Of a DNA stretch of 8,472 bases, positions 5,992 to 8,472 are shown piece after piece; the stretch's first letter is position 1, and every line of letters starts with the position of its first letter. This DNA comes from Verrucomicrobiales bacterium (GTDB lineage Bacteria > Verrucomicrobiota > Verrucomicrobiia > Limisphaerales > UBA9464), in the NCBI GenBank assembly GCA_003445095.1, contig DLVS01000784.1, positions 1-8,472 of the forward strand, given 5' to 3'. The notes beneath the pieces were generated by a model, which saw nothing but the letters and a program-made list of their open reading frames with translations, was not told where the DNA came from and made no database searches. The translations under genes and the position numbers were made by a program.

Positions 5992-7143
5992 TCAGCTAAA
6001 GAACTCGCGGGCGCGGGCGATGAAACTTCGCTTCTGCGGATGCACGTTCTCGTCACAAGTCCGCGCGAACTCCTCGAGGAGGGCCCGCTGCTCGGCGTTG
6101 AGGTGGCTGGGAACCTCGATGAGCACCCGGACCATCAGGTCCCCCGTGCCGTATCCTTGCACATTCTTCACGCCGCGGCCTTTCAAGCGGAACACGGTTC
6201 CGTGCTGAGTACCCGGGGGAATCCGGATCGAAGCGCGCCCCCCCAGCGTGGGCACCACTGATTCCGCGCCTAAGGCGGCTTGCGTGAACGAAATCGGTAC
6301 GTCGCAGAGCAAATCGTCGCCTTCCCGTTTAAAAACGTCGTGTTCGGAGACGTGCAAAACGACGTACAAGTCACCCGCCGGACCGCCGCGCTGGCCGGCC
6401 TCGCCGTTGCCACTCGAACGCAAACGCGTGAGGTGATCGACGCCCGGAGGTATGCGCAAACTGATCGTTGAGGCCTGATTGGTACGGCCATCACCGTGGC
6501 ACGTTCGGCACGGATGCTCGATCACTTCGCCCGTGCCTTCGCAGCGCGGGCACGTTTGCTGAATGCTGAAGACACCCCTGGACATCACCACCCGCCCGCG
6601 GCCGGCGCATTGGACGCATTTGATGCGTCGCGAGCCTTTCTCTGCACCGCTGCCGCGGCATGACGGGCAGGCGGCGGGCTTGGTGATGGTGATCTCCTTG
6701 TCCACCCCGGCGACGGCCTCTTCCAGGGTGATTTCGAGGTTATACCGGAGATCGGAACCACGGGCGGGTCCGTTGGGATCTTCTTGCTCCTGCCCCATCC
6801 CGAACATTTGCTCGAAAATGCTGTTGAGGTTGGTGCTGCCCCCGAAGGCCTGGCGGAAAATGTCGTTGGCGTCATGGAAGCCACCCGCACTGGCGCCTGC
6901 CCGTCGATCGAACGCGGCATGACCATGTTGATCGTACAAGGCCCGCTTCTGCTCGTCGCTCAAGATCTCATACGCCTCGCCCAGTTCCTTGAATCGCTCC
7001 TCCGCTTCGTGATTCCCCGGGTTTTTGTCCGGATGATACTTGAGGGCCATTTTACGGTAGGACTTCTTGATTTCCTCGCTGGTGGCCGTGCGAGTGACCT
7101 CAAGAATCTCGTAGTAGTCGCGGCGAACGCGCGTGGTAGCCAT
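5992..7143 (-). CDS. dnaJ: Chaperone protein DnaJ (type I J-protein)
   Basis: DnaJ delivers unfolded clients to DnaK and stimulates its ATPase, in the cytoplasm. This 383-residue protein has the full type I layout: J domain at about 8-74 ([10 protein letters not shown], with HPD at 37-39), a short Gly/Phe linker (about 78-128, containing DANDIF), and a zinc domain with four CxxCxGxG repeats (C159/C162, C176/C179, C198/C201, C212/C215). The C-terminal client-binding domains include [20 protein letters not shown] (307-326) and [12 protein letters not shown] (334-345). All key residues are intact and the length is usual for the family. It begins 11 bases after the grpE stop and ends 16 bases before rsmE, so the three are probably co-transcribed. 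The spacer before the ATG (TATCGCTCCCC) has no Shine-Dalgarno sequence. dnaK is not adjacent, unlike in many heat-shock operons. Confidence 0.98.
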   Translation of the reverse strand: MATTRVRRDYYEILEVTRTATSEEIKKSYRKMALKYHPDKNPGNHEAEERFKELGEAYEILSDEQKRALYDQHGHAAFDRRAGASAGGFHDANDIFRQAFGGSTNLNSIFEQMFGMGQEQEDPNGPARGSDLRYNLEITLEEAVAGVDKEITITKPAACPSCRGSGAEKGSRRIKCVQCAGRGRVVMSRGVFSIQQTCPRCEGTGEVIEHPCRTCHGDGRTNQASTISLRIPPGVDHLTRLRSSGNGEAGQRGGPAGDLYVVLHVSEHDVFKREGDDLLCDVPISFTQAALGAESVVPTLGGRASIRIPPGTQHGTVFRLKGRGVKNVQGYGTGDLMVRVLIEVPSHLNAEQRALLEEFARTCDENVHPQKRSFIARAREFFS

Positions 7144-7154
7144 GGGGAGCGATA

Positions 7155-7691
7155 TCAGGATGGGTTGTTTTCGGAGTCTGACTTGGTCGCTACCACCACA
7201 CTCGCGGGGCGTAAGAGGCGGTCACCTAATTGGTAACCTTTGCGGGTGAGCTGCGCGACGTGACCTTCGGGAACCTCGCTCGACTGCTGGACGGAGACCG
7301 CCTCGTGCAGACTCGGGTCAAATGGTTGGCCAACCGGGTCTATTTCCTTAACCCCGAGGTCCGACAACAGACCGCGCAACTGCCCGTGAATCATGTTCAC
7401 TCCCACGCGCAGGGTATCGAGCGTCGTCGTCGATTGAGCAGCCGCGGCCATCGCCATGTCGAAATTGTCCAGCACGGGAAGCAATTTGCCGAGGACGGAC
7501 TCGGCCCCCACGCGGCGAGCATCATCGCGATCTCGGGCGGCGCGCTTCTTAAAGTTTTCGAAATCGGCCGCGAGGCGGAGTAAACGATCTTGGGCAGCTG
7601 CCAGTTGGGCTTCAGCGTCAGGCACAGTAGTTTCCTCGCCCGCCGCTTGGGCGGACGGGTCAGCGTCGGTATCGATAGGAGATGCACTCAT
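7155..7691 (-). CDS. grpE: Nucleotide exchange factor GrpE
   Basis: GrpE promotes ADP release from DnaK and acts as a dimer in the cytoplasm. The 178-residue product has a polar, probably disordered N-terminus (1-27), a long helix for dimerisation (about 28-60, with [18 protein letters not shown]), [12 protein letters not shown] (70-81), and the beta-domain signature from [14 protein letters not shown] (120-133) to [16 protein letters not shown] (152-167). Length and motif order are normal for the family. ATG 7691 is the natural start. The bases before it (ACCGTCTTAGTCCGCA on the minus strand) contain no Shine-Dalgarno sequence. It is the first gene of the minus-strand grpE-dnaJ-rsmE unit and diverges from the lactonase gene across a 221-base gap. 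I looked for a CIRCE (HrcA) operator in that gap and found none; a weak heat-shock promoter-like match is listed separately. Confidence 0.97.
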   Translation of the reverse strand: MSASPIDTDADPSAQAAGEETTVPDAEAQLAAAQDRLLRLAADFENFKKRAARDRDDARRVGAESVLGKLLPVLDNFDMAMAAAAQSTTTLDTLRVGVNMIHGQLRGLLSDLGVKEIDPVGQPFDPSLHEAVSVQQSSEVPEGHVAQLTRKGYQLGDRLLRPASVVVATKSDSENNPS

Positions 7692-7768
7692 TGCGGACTA
7701 AGACGGTTCGGAACCGGCCGCGGAAACTAGAGGTCCGGGCGCGGGCGAGCAATAGTCAGGAACTGCCG

Positions 7769-7795
7769 GTTTGGGGGCGAGGCGGCGGGGTTCAA
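7769..7795 (-). promoter_or_regulatory. Possible sigma-32-like promoter upstream of grpE
   Basis: Read on the minus strand, TTGAAC (7795-7790) is followed after 12-13 bases by CCCCCAAAC (7777-7769). The sigma-32 heat-shock consensus is CTTGAAA, about 13-17 bases, then CCCCATNT. The site lies about 80 bases upstream of the grpE start, a sensible distance for a heat-shock co-chaperone operon. The surrounding DNA is rich in C runs, so a chance match is quite possible, and it is unknown whether this organism has RpoH. Confidence 0.2.
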
Positions 7796-7912
7796 AATGT
7801 CCCGAGTGATACCGGGTTGCCAGCCGTTGGGGTGACAAATTCTGTCTCGCCCCTCCGCGCGCCGCCAAGGAATCCCCTTTCCCAGGCTCCTTCCGGCTGG
7901 TTCGATTGCGCC

Positions 7913-8472
7913 ATGCTTCCTTTGATTCGTCGTTTCGGAGCAAACATTTTAGCCTTAGTCCTCGGATCCTCGGTGTCGGCAGAAACGTATCAAGTCTATG
8001 TGGGCACCTACACCGGTCCGAAGAGCGAGGGGATCTACAGCTACCGCTTCAATACTGATTCGGGCACGGTGGAACCGCTTGGTTTGGCCGCGAAAAGTGT
8101 GAGTCCCTCGTTCCTCGCGCTCTCGCCCGATGGCCGCTTCCTGTATTCGGTCAACGAGGAGAACCAATGGAAAGGGCAACCGGGCGGCTACGTGACCGCG
8201 TATGCTCGGCAGCCGGGCCAGACCCTTTTGAAAGAGCTCAACCAGCAATCTTCAATGGGAGCAGGTCCGTGTCATCTCACCGTGGATTCCAGCGGTCGAA
8301 ACGTGCTGGCGGCCAATTATGGCGGAGGAAGCGTCGTTTGCTTGCCGGTCAATATGGACGGGTCGTTGAAACCGCACTCAAGCCTGATTCAGCACACCTG
8401 CTCGAGCGTGACTCCAAACCGCCAGAAAGAGCCCCACGCCCACTCCGTCCATCTGTCGCCCGCCACCCGCTT
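7913..8472 (+). CDS. Exported lactonase-family beta-propeller protein, N-terminal part (3' end outside window)
   Basis: The frame from ATG 7913 is open through the last base, giving 186 residues of a longer protein (family members are usually about 350-400). Residues 1-23 look like a signal peptide: R6, R7, a hydrophobic stretch (NILALVLGSSV) and a Ser-Ala end, so the product is probably periplasmic or exported. What follows matches the YbhE/6-phosphogluconolactonase seven-bladed propeller family: YVGTYTG (29-35), FLALSPDGRFLYSVNE (67-82), GPCHLTVDSSGRNVLAANYG (118-137), and a PHAHSV box (174-179), all typical blade repeats. Cytoplasmic members hydrolyse 6-phosphogluconolactone. Exported versions are common in Verrucomicrobia and Planctomycetes and their substrate is mostly unknown, so I assign no gene symbol. 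The gene diverges from grpE. In the 221-base gap I see no convincing plus-strand promoter and no Shine-Dalgarno sequence. The ATG is the start nearest the signal peptide. Confidence 0.9.
   Translation, partial: MLPLIRRFGANILALVLGSSVSAETYQVYVGTYTGPKSEGIYSYRFNTDSGTVEPLGLAAKSVSPSFLALSPDGRFLYSVNEENQWKGQPGGYVTAYARQPGQTLLKELNQQSSMGAGPCHLTVDSSGRNVLAANYGGGSVVCLPVNMDGSLKPHSSLIQHTCSSVTPNRQKEPHAHSVHLSPATR

Noticed and set aside
5976..6056. Upstream ATG (6056) for rsmE.
   Set aside because: It would run 65 bases into dnaJ and add residues not found in the family; the GTG at 5975 gives the standard N-terminus.
7692..7912. CIRCE/HrcA operator or riboswitch in the grpE-lactonase gap.
   Set aside because: No TTAGCACTC/GAGTGCTAA inverted repeat or recognisable aptamer pattern is present.
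7698..7943. 81-residue minus-strand frame just upstream of grpE.
   Set aside because: It overlaps the lactonase start and signal peptide on the other strand, is rich in Arg, Pro and Ser, and shows no motif.

Overview
The window reads as chromosomal DNA from a GC-rich bacterium, most likely a free-living Verrucomicrobiota-type organism. That placement is an inference from three things: the grpE-dnaJ-rsmE order, the near-total absence of Shine-Dalgarno sequences, and a tail on one protein that looks like a dispersed GC-rich repeat. No rRNA or other phylogenetic marker is present to confirm it. I see no tRNA or rRNA gene, CRISPR array, insertion sequence or phage gene.

Layout, left to right. 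(1) 1-414 (+) is the 3' end of a Fic-family protein with a C-terminal winged helix; its catalytic core lies outside the window. (2) 555-4298 (+) is a compact four-gene cluster: a GMC-family flavoprotein oxidoreductase, a probably exported double VOC (glyoxalase-fold) protein, an 88-residue two-helix membrane protein, and an aquaporin/MIP channel. Two of its three junctions are 4-base ATGA stop/start overlaps, so it is very probably one transcript. (3) A hairpin at 4286-4320 separates this cluster from the convergent minus-strand genes. (4) 4336-7691 (-) holds, in transcription order, grpE, dnaJ, rsmE and then nuoI. grpE-dnaJ-rsmE is tightly spaced (11 and 16 bases). nuoI follows after a 257-base gap that contains a good sigma-70-type promoter candidate, so it probably has its own transcript. 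(5) 7913-8472 (+) is the start of an exported beta-propeller lactonase-family protein, divergent from grpE and cut by the window edge.

How the genes work together. GrpE and DnaJ are the exchange factor and J-protein co-chaperones of DnaK, which is not encoded here. RsmE methylates 16S rRNA and often sits beside dnaJ in other bacteria. NuoI is the double 4Fe-4S subunit of respiratory complex I, here without other nuo genes. The GMC/VOC/membrane/MIP cluster is the least conventional part. A flavin oxidoreductase with a Cys cluster where some FAD dehydrogenases hold an Fe-S cluster is coupled to an envelope VOC protein and a channel whose predicted selectivity filter is not that of a classic water channel. 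A small-solute uptake and oxidation module is plausible but unproven; the substrate cannot be read from sequence.
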